A stretch of 64,000 nucleotides of DNA from Liolophura sinensis (GCF_032854445.1 NC_088305.1:18277717-18341716); one strand, 5' to 3'. Shown: positions 22,043 to 34,112, numbered from the stretch's first letter. The notes: generated by a model not told the origin, from the letters alone. Translations and numbers: made by a program.

Positions 22043-25029
22043 ACAGCAGTGGATAGTTTTCCTGAACATTTCCTGAAGTATGATTTCTCTCTGTTTGTCA
22101 ATTCCGACAATAGTGTGGAAAATTACGATCTGATTGACGTCCTTTTCACGAGCCCAACAACAACGTGGTGAGGAAGATAGCAACAGAGGCATCAATGTAG
22201 AAAAATACGTATTATTAAATTAATTAAATTATTATTAAATGAAAAGGCAATAAATCATAAAGCCTTTGTTGTATGTATTTCGTAAAAGATAGGGTAGGAA
22301 ATCCTTTCTTCTGACGTACGTGTACTTGGTAACGTCTGTGATATCGTGTTGTAGAAAAAAAGCTCGCTTGAACAGTCAAACTTCATGGCTTGGCGGCCCT
22401 TGCGATTTTCTCAATGTGCGCCATCTTGCTTACTTTGAACCCTTATACCTGCGTTATGTCAGATCACAGGTATCCTTTGGAATCTATGTGTTGGCGACTT
22501 TTTTTAAAATGCATACATACATGTGATCTCGGGTTGTCTTTTCTTGTCGGTTATATTACTTATTGCAAACTTAACGATGGACAGGAAATTGTTCCCCGGA
22601 ATAAAACAGTTGTAGTCAATCTTGTTTATATTCTGATGTAATAGCCCGGCAACACACATGGGCTAGAAGATTTATCCTGTAGGCTTGGTCAGCTGTCGAG
22701 GGGGCGCAGTGAACTGTCGGTTGTCCATCAACGAAAGGGCCGATCAAAAGCGGACAGTCAGTCACGCCCACGAGATGAATTGTGTGGCATGTTTCCAGTC
22801 GTGTTACTTTTCAACAGCACTTTCGTTCACAAAGATGAGTAACTTAATAGACCTGATCTGAATTGCATCCCTTGTTACACGACAGCGACTAACGAGGTAA
22901 TGTCAGATTACATTTTGAAACACGAAATTACAGGAAGTTGGACCCTGCCTATTCTGTAAAACGGTCCGGAACCTGGAGAACACGTGATCTCCTTAGTAAC
23001 AACGGCGTGGGTGAAAAAAAAAAAAACGTCCCCCGCTGTCATAGAATAAAAAAATGTTTTGGAATCGCTGTCAGCGATTTTATATTCATTGGATTTTGTA
23101 AAATTTTCAGCCATCGACATGGTTTGAGTTTTTCCGTAGAGCTTACGAGATGTTTTTTTCTATTTTCTTATACAACCATGGCTTACTGGTGGGGTGGTAA
23201 ACATAGGCCTTCATCCCTAAGCTTTAACATGCAGTGGTCATTTCGTTTTCACCCACGCTAGGGCGATCACACGATCCTAAAACTTTAATGAAGTAGAAGT
23301 TTTCAGAATTATTTACAAAATTAAAATCTGCCTTATACGTGTAGCTAGGTCATGGGCTAGCTGATGGCCGTTTTAACCCAGAAACTTTTGACACAACCAA
23401 ACTGATACCAGTTCCCTGTCCACTCCTTCACGATGCTCTTGTTGTTGTTGGCAATTGACTTCTTATGTTATACACCTTTCCGCACTTCGCCGGCTTTGGG
23501 GAATCAAATGAGTAACAGCCACTGCGTCTTTCTAGCAAAACTGTTGAAAACCTTGCATGAATCCTAAAGTTTTACTTTGTACAGGCCTACTTTCTGTGTT
23601 CTTCAGTGTTTTGTGTTGAACATTTTTTTTTTTCTTTACGTTGGTCTTGCCATTATTGACGTCCATTTAAATTCACAGCCTGTATATGAAATGTCTGTTT
23701 CGACGAATAGATTACACATTACCCAGTCCACTTTTCTTTGATTAAATATTACTCTCTCTACGTACGACAGATCATTTAAATCTATCGAGTATTCTGTCGA
23801 AAGACACCTGGTTTTCCCATGCGATCCAAACGAGTTTCTGGAAACAAGTTGTGACTAAGATATTTGCCGAGAGATTACACTGGAATGCGTAATTAAGATT
23901 AACCTGAAACTCGGTGGAACTAATTGCAGCTTTCAAATTAACCAAAGGCCCGACTGCAACGAGGCGAACGAGACTCGTCGAAATTGTGAAAGCGGCTGTG
24001 TTATATATAAAAGCCATGGTTCTATGCACGACGTTTCTATTCCTGATAAACAACAGTAATTTACCATGGAAGAGATTCTACAGATGCGTCCATAGCTTTG
24101 GTTTATTCGACGTTAGCTTCTACAACTCTCACATGTATTTACTTCCCGACTTAAAAAGTGCCGATGAAAGAGTTACAGCAAAGGACATCTGCTGCATGGG
24201 GCGGTTCTCAAGATTCTCAAAGTTGCCTCCCCTGTTCCTGGGTACATGGGCGCAGATACAATCACATCTACAATCTTACAAGTCTTAAAATCTCAATTTT
24301 AACCGAAAGTTTGTACGTGATACTGGAATATATTAGGTTATTAAATCATAATATTGTCTCATATTCGATATAAATTTCTGTGATGGAACCTTGAGGTTTA
24401 AAAAACAGAACATTTGTACTATATTTAACATAGTCATCTGCTTTCATAATCATTCAGACAACTGAATTTCTGTTCACGTTAACAGATTTTATGATCACAG
24501 TACATTGTGAAAACATTCGTCAAATCCATATGGTAAATTTATGGAATCATTGACCTTATATCTACCATGCAACATTTTACGGCAATAATAAAAGAAAATG
24601 AAGTAAAAATTCTATATCAGAATTGGAGACAACTAGCTTAGTTTTTACAATGAAAACTATATTTCATCCAATCAAAGCTTTCATGGTCATATCAAACTGC
24701 CTGCTCCTAGAGAAAGAGCCATTTGTGTTTGGCACGTAACATGCGCAACATATACAAAATGTAACTTACCCACACTTGTATGTGGCACATAAAGTACATA
24801 CGAACACAAATGCTGGACAATGCTGTAGCTTGAACATACTGTGTTTGGTATATAGCATGATACACCAGATGTGGTGATCTGTTACTTAAGTGTACTGGGA
24901 TTGACATATCTTAGCATATATTAATTCACAAATAAAAGGCAAATGTGGAACTGACATTTTCGGTATTTTTGGCACGGAGTACAGCATTCCAGGTAAATAC
25001 TAGACCAATCCTGACACATAAAGAGATTA
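22043..25029. other. Long gene-free stretch
   Basis: No supported gene. Open frames of 60-124 codons (for example 22938-23261 and 23914-24288) lack domains, signal peptides or paralogues and overlap opposite-strand frames. One copy of the dispersed hairpin motif is at 24460-24474. Confidence 0.45.
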
Positions 25030-25301
25030 GGGAGTCTCTATAGCCGAGGGAATTAGCACACCAGCACGGCAGAATTACCCAGAAGCCTCCCACCTATGTG
25101 GTCGCTGTGAGTTCAAGTCCAACTCATTCTGGCTTCCTCTCCGGCCGTACGTGGGAAAATCTGCCAGCAACCTGCGGATCGTTGTCGGCTTCCCCCCGGG
25201 TTTTATTCTGTTTCCTCCCACCATAATGATGGCCGCCACCGTATAATTGAGATATTCTTGAGTACGCCCGCAAAACACCAATCAACTAAATAAATATATA
25301 A
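25030..25301 (+). mobile_element. tRNA-derived SINE, full length but diverged
   Basis: Complete order of head, body and AACTAAATAAATA tail, with many substitutions. The B box GAGTTCAAGTCC is preserved. Confidence 0.88.
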
Positions 25302-25734
25302 AGAGATTTGATTACACCATTTTACACAATATAAATTTTACACATTCCTTATTTATTTTTGATAATCGCTTCCGCTGACAACGTGGTCCTTCGCATTGGA
25401 TGCACGGGAATGAAAATGTACTGCATTTCGTTTAAAGTTTTTGCAATTGTTTTTAAAAGGCACATTTTGCTGGATTTTGATTCATTGACCCACATTATGT
25501 AGGTCAATTTTTTTCTGAAGTTTGATTCATTTTTAAATAGGAAAATCTCACGTGTTTGCATCAAATAAAGCTATCACTTTAACGCCTATAGGCCCTTCTA
25601 AAAGAGCATTTTTACATACCGAACTTTAGGTAAATGCACTACACTAAACATACGACAGTAAGATCAACGTGTCTCAATGAGATCAGTGTAATACATGTGT
25701 TCTGTCCATGACAAGATTAAGCTGAACTCGAATA

Positions 25735-27870
25735 CCACAAATCATCAGTCACGTGATCAGGCGGCTGCCGTCAGTTCGTTATTGAACACATACTGGAGTA
25801 TTTATCTCAGACAGCGATAAAAGCGTGAAGTTCTGGGTCACCTCAATCAGCCGATGTATACGCGAAATGAGGGCAGATACAATCAGTTAGTTGTTCAGTT
25901 CAGACTGACCACACACTATGAACGAAGGAGAAAGCTTTATGAAAATCTTATGCTAGATAAATCATGTGGCTGAATGTATCAGCATACGTACTCCAGGGCA
26001 GCTTGATGTAAGGTGAATTTGATAAAAATAAGACAATGGTCAGTAAGGCACTTTATTAGCATACATCAACACTTTTAATAGAACAAAATAATATTTCATT
26101 TATAGCTGAATTAAAGTTACTGTACCACATTACTGTGTACCTGAAACCTAAATCCCTAGTTGACTAACTGAAGACGTTCTTGACTTTGTCAGTGCAGTCT
26201 TCCACAACCTTGCCAAAACTTCTGCGCCTTTAACAACTGCCTTCCCAAATTTCTTGGCCACATTTTCCAAACCCGTTGCGACTTTGTTTACTGTTTGCTC
26301 CACACCTGATGAGACATTGTTGGCCACATTCTTTATAGAGTTTTCGGCAGCCCTCACAAATTTTGCCTTCTACCTTCTTGATGGCACCGACCACATTCTC
26401 TGCGATCTTCTGGATGGACACAGACCCCCATTACAACTTCCGTTTTTCAGTTGTAGTTCTGTGACTTTTAGGGTATAAAGTCTTTTTTTGCTCCCAGGCG
26501 TCCATTTTTGGTGCACAGGTGCATGCTTGGTATTAAAATGCTGGAAACTGTCTAAACTTTGAGGAGGTATGAGCTTTATTGATGAAAGTTTGAAATTCTG
26601 GGTGAGACACAAGGTGTGAGGTAGTGATGAGGCTGCGAGTGACGTCCCCTTGGCGTTGCTAGGCACGCCTCCCAGCTGCCGGCATGGAAAGGTCCAGATT
26701 TTGACGGTCAACCTATGTCAAGATTTTTATGGCTTCTTTCTCACAGGCTGGGCCAGGTATGCACCAAAGCTTATTGGCCACGGAATGTTTGGGACTGAGC
26801 TACAGCGCTAGACGTTAACATTGTCGCTTATGGAAAATTAATGGGGGTCCGAGGCCTGTACTATCAGGCGTCACCAATCACCACAACAGCGACTTCCGCC
26901 TTCTGTACAAACGCCCTTAATGTCAAAGACAGCCTTGGCACTACAGTACGCGTAGGAAGGCGTTGTGTGGACTGCTGTACACTGTTGCCTCGAGCTGAGA
27001 CAGCTGGACACTGCTGGACGGATGATGATGTCGCCCATGGCTTCTAGGTGAACACAGGAGGCTGGACTCCACTGTGCTGAGAGATGTGGATAAAATATAT
27101 GTCCTTTGGCTTAGTCACTTAAATTAAAATATTAGTCAGATGAGACAAATTCGGTAGGAAACTGATTGTCTTTGTTTTGCAGAACACGGCTATTATGTAA
27201 GAATAACACAAACTGTACACTCAAGGACAAGATTTAATGGATTTAATTATTTTGCCTAGATTAAACATTTATGAATGAATTAACTAGGCGGCTTATTGAA
27301 GAAAGGAGACACGGCTTCATGCCCATCCCGAAAGAAGTTTCGCAGAAGTTTAACTCGCACCAAACGCACACCTCTGCCAGCAAGTGTATCTAGGAATACT
27401 GATGAGTGGATAAAAATTAACATTAATAAATTTATTGAGGTGAAGTACTCTCCGAGAAAAACGTCTCATGACGTGAAAATGATAATTTCCGGCTGTGTTT
27501 AATTATAACATTGCCTCAAGCTGATCACATTTTTGTTGTTTTTTCACGTTTTTCATGAGATTATTTCGTGCTTGACGACCGACCTGTTTATCTGCATCAC
27601 AACACAACGTAGGAGGACAGCAAAAAAATTCAAGCCCTGGAGTGCTTACACCGGGTTACGGCCCAGTGTAGTTTTTTGACAACTAAATAGGGATGGCAAA
27701 GACTTAGCTTACTACGATAATCTGTTACAACACGAACTACAATACCCGCCGATTTCGCCGTGCAGGTGATGTAAAGGCTGATTTCTAGGGTAAAGGCGAT
27801 TAACAGCAAGTTTGGCCTGACGGTGGACAGAATCGGGAATGAAAGACGCTGCGCTGTCGTACCTGATCTC
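25735..27870 (-). pseudogene. Relic F: decayed copy of the clusterin-like gene family (E-type)
   Basis: Read on the minus strand, this matches gene E and its surroundings in order, but pieces are missing. Promoter-like sequence lies near 27460-27560 and intron-1-like sequence at 27085-27440. An exon 2 remnant (about 26975-27084) is fused to the 5' part of exon 3 (26869-26960) with intron 2 lost. The 3' part of exon 3 is at 26165-26412, an exon 5 remnant at about 25816-25916, and about 35 bp of exon 6 at 25758-25791. Exons 1 and 4 are absent. The exon 5 splice donor is destroyed, frameshifts occur in exon 3, and about 450 bp of unrelated sequence splits exon 3. Retained intron sequence shows it came from DNA-level duplication, not retrotransposition. 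Matching flanks continue on the promoter side to about 29300, parallel to the region beyond gene E. Confidence 0.85.
26418..26850. mobile_element. Insertion with short inverted ends inside relic F
   Basis: The sequence interrupting the exon 3 remnant has ends GACCCCCATTA (from 26421) and TAATGGGGGTC (to about 26850), an 11-bp inverted repeat. No transposase frame is visible, so it may be a non-autonomous DNA element. The exact ends and target duplication are uncertain. Confidence 0.5.
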
Positions 27871-28037
27871 ATTTGCATACCAATAGATTGCAGGTGTACC
27901 TCACATTACAACGCCCTAGGCTGCGTGTTTGTGTCTGGTGGCAACTCAAGGACTGACTCACTGTGCAGATCTCATGCGCAAAACTGCTTCTGAAAGTTTT
28001 ATACGAAGGTGATATGACGTACTGTCAAATAACAGTA

Positions 28038-28732
28038 GCCGGTATTTGATGACACGACTTAAATCTACCAGATACACCAGTCGCAGGCATTTCCATTCAA
28101 AAAAGCTCATATTTTCATATATACATTTTTCGTCTAGTTTTCTGTCATCTTTGCATTGACTCTTAGTTTATGTTCTATGTTTTTCTTCACTTCATGCGTT
28201 CGTCATACTTGTTTCTGTCCGGAGCTTCATTTTACCCCATATTTATTTGCTGCCCATGGATTTCATCGCAGGTTTTATACTCAGTTCCTTTCTGTATAGA
28301 TGTATATGAACGTTTCACAATCTATAGCAAGTGACTTTGTTGACATTGCGACTATTGAAGCCGGTATTTGATGACACGACTTAAATCTACCAGATACACC
28401 AGTCGCAGGCATTTCCATTCAAAAAAGCTCATATTTTCATATATACATTTAGTAATTTTTACTGAAGGAAATTTTTTTTAAAAAAATCGTTAAAGACGTT
28501 TTTTCGTCTAGTTTTCTGTCATCTTTGCATTGACTCTTAGTTTATGTTCTATGTTTTTCTTCACTTCATGCGTTCGTCATACTTGTTTCTGTCCGGAGCT
28601 TCATTTTACCCCATATTTATTTGCTGCCCATGGATTTCATCGCAGGTTTTATACTCAGTTCCTTTCTGTATAGATGTATATGAACGTTTCACAATCTATA
28701 GCAAGTGACTTTGTTGACATTGCGACTATTGA
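28038..28732 (+). repeat. Near-identical ~320-bp direct duplication
   Basis: Copy 1 at 28038-28359 and copy 2 at 28360-28732 both begin GCCGGTATTTGATGACACG and end GCGACTATTGA. They appear identical apart from about 50 extra bases in copy 2 (about 28451-28502). The absence of substitutions means a very recent event or an assembly duplication. Confidence 0.9.
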
Positions 28733-28743
28733 TGCGAACAGTA

Positions 28744-28930
28744 CTTATTTATTTATTTATTTATTTGATTGGTGTTTTACGCCGTACTCAAGAATATTTC
28801 ACTTATACGACGGCGGCCAGCATTATGGTGGAAGGAAACCGGGCAGAGCCAGGGGGAAACCGCATTGGTGAGAGACTCCTGGGTCATTACGCTGCGCTAG
28901 CGCGCTAACCGACTGAGCCACGGAGGCCCC
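28744..28930 (-). mobile_element. tRNA-derived SINE with internal deletion, minus strand
   Basis: On the minus strand the head (GGGGCCTCCGTGGCTCAG) and tail are well preserved, but the middle of the body is deleted. A run of ATTT units from the tail is at 28744-28767. It lies between relic F and gene A. Confidence 0.9.
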
Positions 28931-29322
28931 GATGCGAATAGAACGTTTACAAGGATCGTAAGGCATCCATTAGAGTGAGTCTACCTCGATCTCAAAATGG
29001 TTGAACAAACACGTTGTGATCAAAATGTTTATCGGTACATATGCTTGTACGCTGGTTTCTACTTCCGGTCAGCCGCTATACTAAGGTGATATTAATTACA
29101 ACATCCAACATCCACAAACATCATAAAATATGCCTCTGCTATTCCGTTCACACGGTATTGCACCTCTCACAGAATTGAACCACACTGATTATTGTTGTAA
29201 TTGTAATTGATTAATAAATACATATGATCAGGCTCGTGGCGTACGTAATTACAAATTGTGACGAACTATTTTACATTAATATTTTCAACGATTATTCCAT
29301 GGTGACAGCACCATGATGTGAT

Positions 29323-29449
29323 ATGCTGGCTTCCTCTCCGGCCGTACGTGGGAAGGTCTTCCAGCAACCTGCTGATGGTCGTGGGTTTCCCCTCGGGCTG
29401 TGTGAAATATTCTCGAGTACGGCGTAAAAAACGAATCAAACAAATAAAT
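29323..29449 (+). mobile_element. tRNA-derived SINE fragment with internal deletion
   Basis: Starts in the body at GCTGGCTTCCTCTCCGGCCG and ends with an AATCAAACAAATAAATA tail. It lacks the CCACCATAATGCTGGC block. Confidence 0.88.
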
Positions 29450-29757
29450 AACCATGACATGATGTAATATCAAGTAAATAGATACAGCGAATACCATAAT
29501 GTTGAAAAAGCTGATTTGGATTCAAAGTACTATGTTAGTTGACACAGTGGACTGATCGTTTCGCAGCAATACAACATCAGCATATGATATTTAAAGCTGA
29601 AATACATTATTTTATTTCTTTAAAAAGTCATCAAAATGTTCTACAATGTCAAGATTGTTGTGGCTTTCCTGATTTGTAGTGTACCACGGTGGTCTGTGAG
29701 ATTCCTCACTATCCTCTGTGAGACAGAAGTTCACTTAAATGTCCCTGATCACTGAAG

Positions 29758-29958
29758 CGTGTCGAAAACAACAGTTCAGTAGGTCAAATGTACGTCACGG
29801 TTTGAGGGTTTCGTCAAATCCGGTTACAACACAATTGCGATTGTTGTCGTGACAAGAAAACGGATCTGAAGCTGGATTCTGCACGATTCTTGGCTCATAA
29901 AAGATGCCGGTCAAGTAAAAGGGCATTTACAGTTTAGCTCACGTACAAACTGTTCAAA
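29758..29958 (+). promoter_or_regulatory. Gene A promoter and 5' UTR block conserved with gene B
   Basis: About 200 bp before the gene A start are nearly identical to 52099-52300 before gene B, while the sequence further upstream diverges. The block has TACGTCACG at 29791-29799 (CRE-like half site) and a TATA-like CATAAAAG at 29896-29903, about 60 bp before the ATG. Transcription probably starts near 29925. Confidence 0.7.
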
Positions 29959-32900
29959 ATGGCTCAGCCTACTCTGTTCACCTTCTCCAGCCTGGTGTTG
30001 TTGTTGTTGTCCTGTATGTGTGTGAACAGTCAATATGTTCCTCTGGGTCCGTCCTCAATAGTCGGTAAGTATCTAGTCACGAATACATTTATGTGGGGAA
30101 AATTACACAAAAAAGTTACACAGTGAGTTATCTGAGGAAAATGAATCCAACATTTTACCAGCATATTGGCACAAGCGATCTTCGAACTTTACCTTCTCCA
30201 CAGTTTAGTACATTTGCCTAACAATGTGATAGCGGCACCAATCATATACAACGAATTCACCTACTTCATCTCTACTTGGCCATCAAATAAACAACTAGTT
30301 ATAGAGGCCACCGCCGGCAAGTCAAACTAACTGCTTCTGTCGAGGTTCATATCCCAGGGGGTAGGCTCTAATCGGCTTCTGTCCGTCTGAACACCGTTAA
30401 AAACCAGGGTATATGACAAATCACGACAAAGTCTAGCTGATTCCTATGGCTTATGTACTTACCTGACTGCTGTCATGTGCTATTTCTCGGGAACGGCTTT
30501 GATCGCTAATGAATATGACCCATGCCAAATACATAAATTGCACAGAATTGAACTTCTTATTCTCCCTGCAGATTTAGGAAAGAAAGTCACGGAAGAACTT
30601 GCAAAATCTGTAGTGGCAGAACTACAAGTCGTCAACAGCTCCATTAACCAAATCCAACCGTCCATCGACACGTGCTTCCGGTCCATCGAGACACGCCAGA
30701 GCGAGTGTGGTCAGTGTATAGACTCGTCATGTCAACAAAGGTCAGTTCTGCTTCCCTTCTCGTCTACATTTGCTCAAATCAGGTCTGGAAATATGGGATC
30801 AACATAAAATTGTGTTTATACATGAAGTGTAGGAAAAATTATTTTATAAATTTGAAAGATCTATAGACTCTATGCAATAATGAACAGATTATTCTATTGA
30901 GATTGAGCAATATGTTTCGAAGTCATCCTTAGAAATTACTGATTAACTTTCCGAAAGAAAACTTTTACAAGAATCCCCCGATGTCACGTGTTTAGACCTC
31001 TGTATTCTTAAGTTGCATAAGCCGTTAGCAGCTCAATTCTCAGTAGAGATCAATTATTGTTTTAAATGTGCACGAAAGAAATGGTTCTGTCTTTAAACAA
31101 AGCAAATTTCCCAGCCATAACATGGTTTACTTTACAAACAACACATATGACTGCCTCTTTGTTTTCTAGATTGGACACCCTTCAGTGTCAGACAGTAACA
31201 TTACAACCCGTCTCTCAGTGCACTGTGTCCCCTGCTCTGTGTCTAGTAAAGGGGACTGTGTCTCGCGCCAAGAACGCGCTGAAGAATATAGAAACGGAAA
31301 TCAAGCAAATCGTGGAAAAAGTGATCAAAGCCGTTTCGGTTGTCATCAAAGACGGTGCTAAGGTTGTGGAAGGTGTGCAGAAGGTGATTGGTCAGGGTGT
31401 TAACTTAGTGAAAGACGAGCTCCAGAAAGTCGGCGATAAGTTGAAACAAACAGCCGAATCTGTAAAAACCGTGGCGGAAAATGTTGCGAATGGTGCTGAG
31501 AAGGCCTTGCAGACAGTTGCAGCCGGTGTCAAAGAAGCCGCCGAGAATGTGAAGACTGTTGTGGAGAAAGGTCTGAACGATGTGGAGAAAGTGGCCAAAG
31601 ATGTGGCGTCTGGGGTTAAAAATACGGCCCAAGATGTCGCGGGTGGGGTGAAGGACGTTGTGAACAAGGTCAAAGACTTCTTTGGTAAGTCATCTCAACA
31701 TGTACAACATGTCCCAGATTGCCCGTACTGATGTTTAACACCAGTATTAAACCGTGTCGTGTCGAGAACATTTAACAACCAGGACACACTTATATAAGTT
31801 TCGCTATCAGAATGATAAAATCAAAAACCAGAACAAAAGGAAACAAAACGCTTTAAAAACCAGCTGGACAAATCATTGATATATCAAATATCTCCTTAGA
31901 TATAGTGGTAAGGGCTTATTCTACTCACCGCCAAGATTTACACGCAGGCCTACATGTAAAAAGCTGCATTGTATTATTTCAAATTCGCATTCTCAACGCA
32001 CACCTAAAACCGTCACTTCTACATAGTTTATTCATTATTAGGCTATGAAAAAGGACTCCATAGTTTATATCACTCAACGAATACTTTCACGTGACGTTGA
32101 AAAAATAATTACACCTTACCAATGTTACAAATCTCTTCTCTACAGGGGGAATTCGTCTACGACGCCGACGAAGCCTGGCAAATCAGCCCACGTGCGATCA
32201 GTTGGATCAGCTTCAGAATGCCTGTTTGTTCTACCAAGGCTGGTGCAAAAAGTGTGACGTGTTCGGAACAAGCGAGGCTCCTTCAAATGTCTTTGAGATA
32301 GTCACTGGAGGTAAGGGAGGACATACCATGCATCGATTGCAGGTTGTTCCATGCAGTGAGGAAGTTTTTTTGGCTAGAATTAATAAATATATTTGTTGCA
32401 GTTCTTTACGTTAATAACTTAATACATGTTTTTAAGAAATGAAAATAAGTCATATGTTTTAACGATAAATCTACATGATATGGTGGTTTTAATGGCTTGC
32501 CGTGTCCTGGGGACAATGTATGTGCATATATTTAACCATATTTTCATGTATGCCTGTACATTTTTATGAAATTCTATAATTCTTTAGGTAAAAGGACTTT
32601 TTAACAAGAAAACACTATTACAACCCATTATAATATATCTATTTATTTTCCAGTGTGCGGGTCATCGCTTACTCAGGAATATGAGCGACTGGGCTCCCTT
32701 TTGAACAAAGTTGACAAGCTGATCGGCGCTGCGGAGAGTTTTGCCCTGAATGAGGTAAGTTTTGCTTAAAGCTGATTAAGCTTTTCTTTCCGTAAATTAA
32801 AGAAAACTTAACCAAAGTTGTTCATATAGTAACACATTGTTCTCGGATGTCATGCTGAAAAAACATTTCACAATTGAGAAAAAGGGATTTTCTGACTTTC

Positions 32901-33320
32901 ACATATACTTAATATCGTATAACGCAAAATCTTGTTTTCTCCATCGTAGTAATTAAATGGCAAATCCATGAACTACAGCTGGTATTTTGTGCTGAATTAA
33001 AGTTGACAGTATGTTTCTTTTTATTTAAAAATCTGACATCATTTGTAATAAATTTAATTGACAAATGTTTGGAAAGAAATAAAAACGGACTTTTTACCCA
33101 ATGTTTGAAACTCTGATTTTATGAATTCAATTTTTTCTCGTTACAGGTGAATTTTAACCCGGCCGCAGTTTCGAATGGTGCTTACAAAGACGTCGTCGTA
33201 AACTTTGGGGTGGGCATGGCAAATTATACCCTGGACATGGCCAGTCCCATCTTACCGTTTGATATCAACTCTTCCGGGCCTGCCATTGCCAAAGATATCT
33301 TTAGCAAGCTGTTTGTGTAG
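29959..33320 (+). CDS. Gene A: secreted clusterin-like protein with 11-mer helical middle (409 aa)
   Basis: Six exons: 29959-30064, 30572-30740, 31170-31684, 32146-32310, 32654-32754, 33147-33320; all introns are GT-AG, phases 1,2,1,1,0. Residues 1-24 are a signal peptide. A helix (37-67) precedes Cys 70, 81, 84, 89, 98 (spacing x10, x2, x4, x8). Two more cysteines lie at 109 and 116. Residues about 120-262 are an uninterrupted Lys/Ala/Val/Glu-rich amphipathic region with 11-residue periodicity. A furin motif RLRRRR ends at 272. Then Cys 280, 290, 297, 300 (x9, x6, x2) and 320, a short helix (323-350) and a strand-rich C-terminal domain. N-glycosylation motifs lie at NSS 57, NYT and NSS near the C terminus. 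Cysteine spacings and the cut site before the second cluster match vertebrate clusterin, which is cut into two disulphide-linked chains. An extracellular chaperone or lipid-binding role is inferred. The start is chosen by the signal peptide and agreement with gene B. Confidence 0.88.
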
Positions 33321-33759
33321 ACCTGGTCTGCCCTCAGATACATTGTGGTTTTTTAACAAGGTTGTACGGTCCAGTTGGATTCTATAGAAGGTTGTCATTG
33401 TAAGATCGGCCTGCATTTTAATATATCAATTTTTCAGTCGTGTACTCTAAGAGATGTGAGTAATGCTAATCCTAATGTAACCAACATAGAAAATAACATG
33501 TTTTATTCACTTTAGAAGTGGTATTTTGTATCTTATCATCATGCTGTTTTTAGTTGTGATTTGCCAGTGTTTTGTGTAAAACTGGAGGAATGTGCTAAAT
33601 ATAGTACAAATAACCCGCTAACTAAAGCAACACAAACTTAACACAGCAGTTTGGTATGATATACAGCGATGTCTTACATATCGTATAAGTAATTAGTAAG
33701 CTCAGAGCAATGAAATCCAGTAATACTGCTATGAATATTTATGAAATCGAATGTGCCAA

Positions 33760-33765
33760 AATAAA
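33760..33765 (+). terminator. Polyadenylation signal of gene A
   Basis: AATAAA lies 440 bp after the stop codon within TGTGCCAAAATAAA. The same context occurs after gene B at 55903-55908, which supports it as the functional signal. Confidence 0.7.
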
Positions 33766-33892
33766 ATATTTTGTTTTTCTCTTGAGTTGAAGCATTGGAA
33801 TTGTGTTTGGCACAGTTTTGGACACTGTTTTGCAGTCAGTTCATCGTCTTCCACGCTAAAATACTTAGCATGATTGCTACACTTATTATATG

Positions 33893-34112
33893 TATTTATT
33901 TAATCGATTGGTGTTTACGTCGCGCTAAAATATTTTTCTTTTACGACGACTACTATTATGATGGGGGGAACCCTGAACTATCCGCATGTTGCTGCAACAC
34001 TTTCAAACGTACATGTATGACCGGAGAGGAAACCATGCCGCATGAGCTGGATTTCCACTTGAGTTGTTGTGCTGCGGTAGCACGCTGACGACTCGACCAC
34101 GGAGGCCTCTTC
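33893..34112 (-). mobile_element. Old tRNA-derived SINE, minus strand
   Basis: Degenerate head (CACGGAGGCCTC at 34097-34108 on the plus strand) and tail (GATTGGTGTTTACGTCG at 33906) flank a heavily mutated body. Confidence 0.7.

Noticed and set aside
23914-24288. 124-codon plus-strand frame
   Set aside because: No domain, signal peptide or paralogue, and it is overlapped by other frames on both strands.
31170-31684. Calling the family LEA, synuclein or perilipin from the 11-mer repeats alone
   Set aside because: Those are intracellular or cysteine-poor proteins. Here the repeats are one exon of a secreted, cysteine-rich, furin-cut protein, so the repeats show a helix type, not the family.
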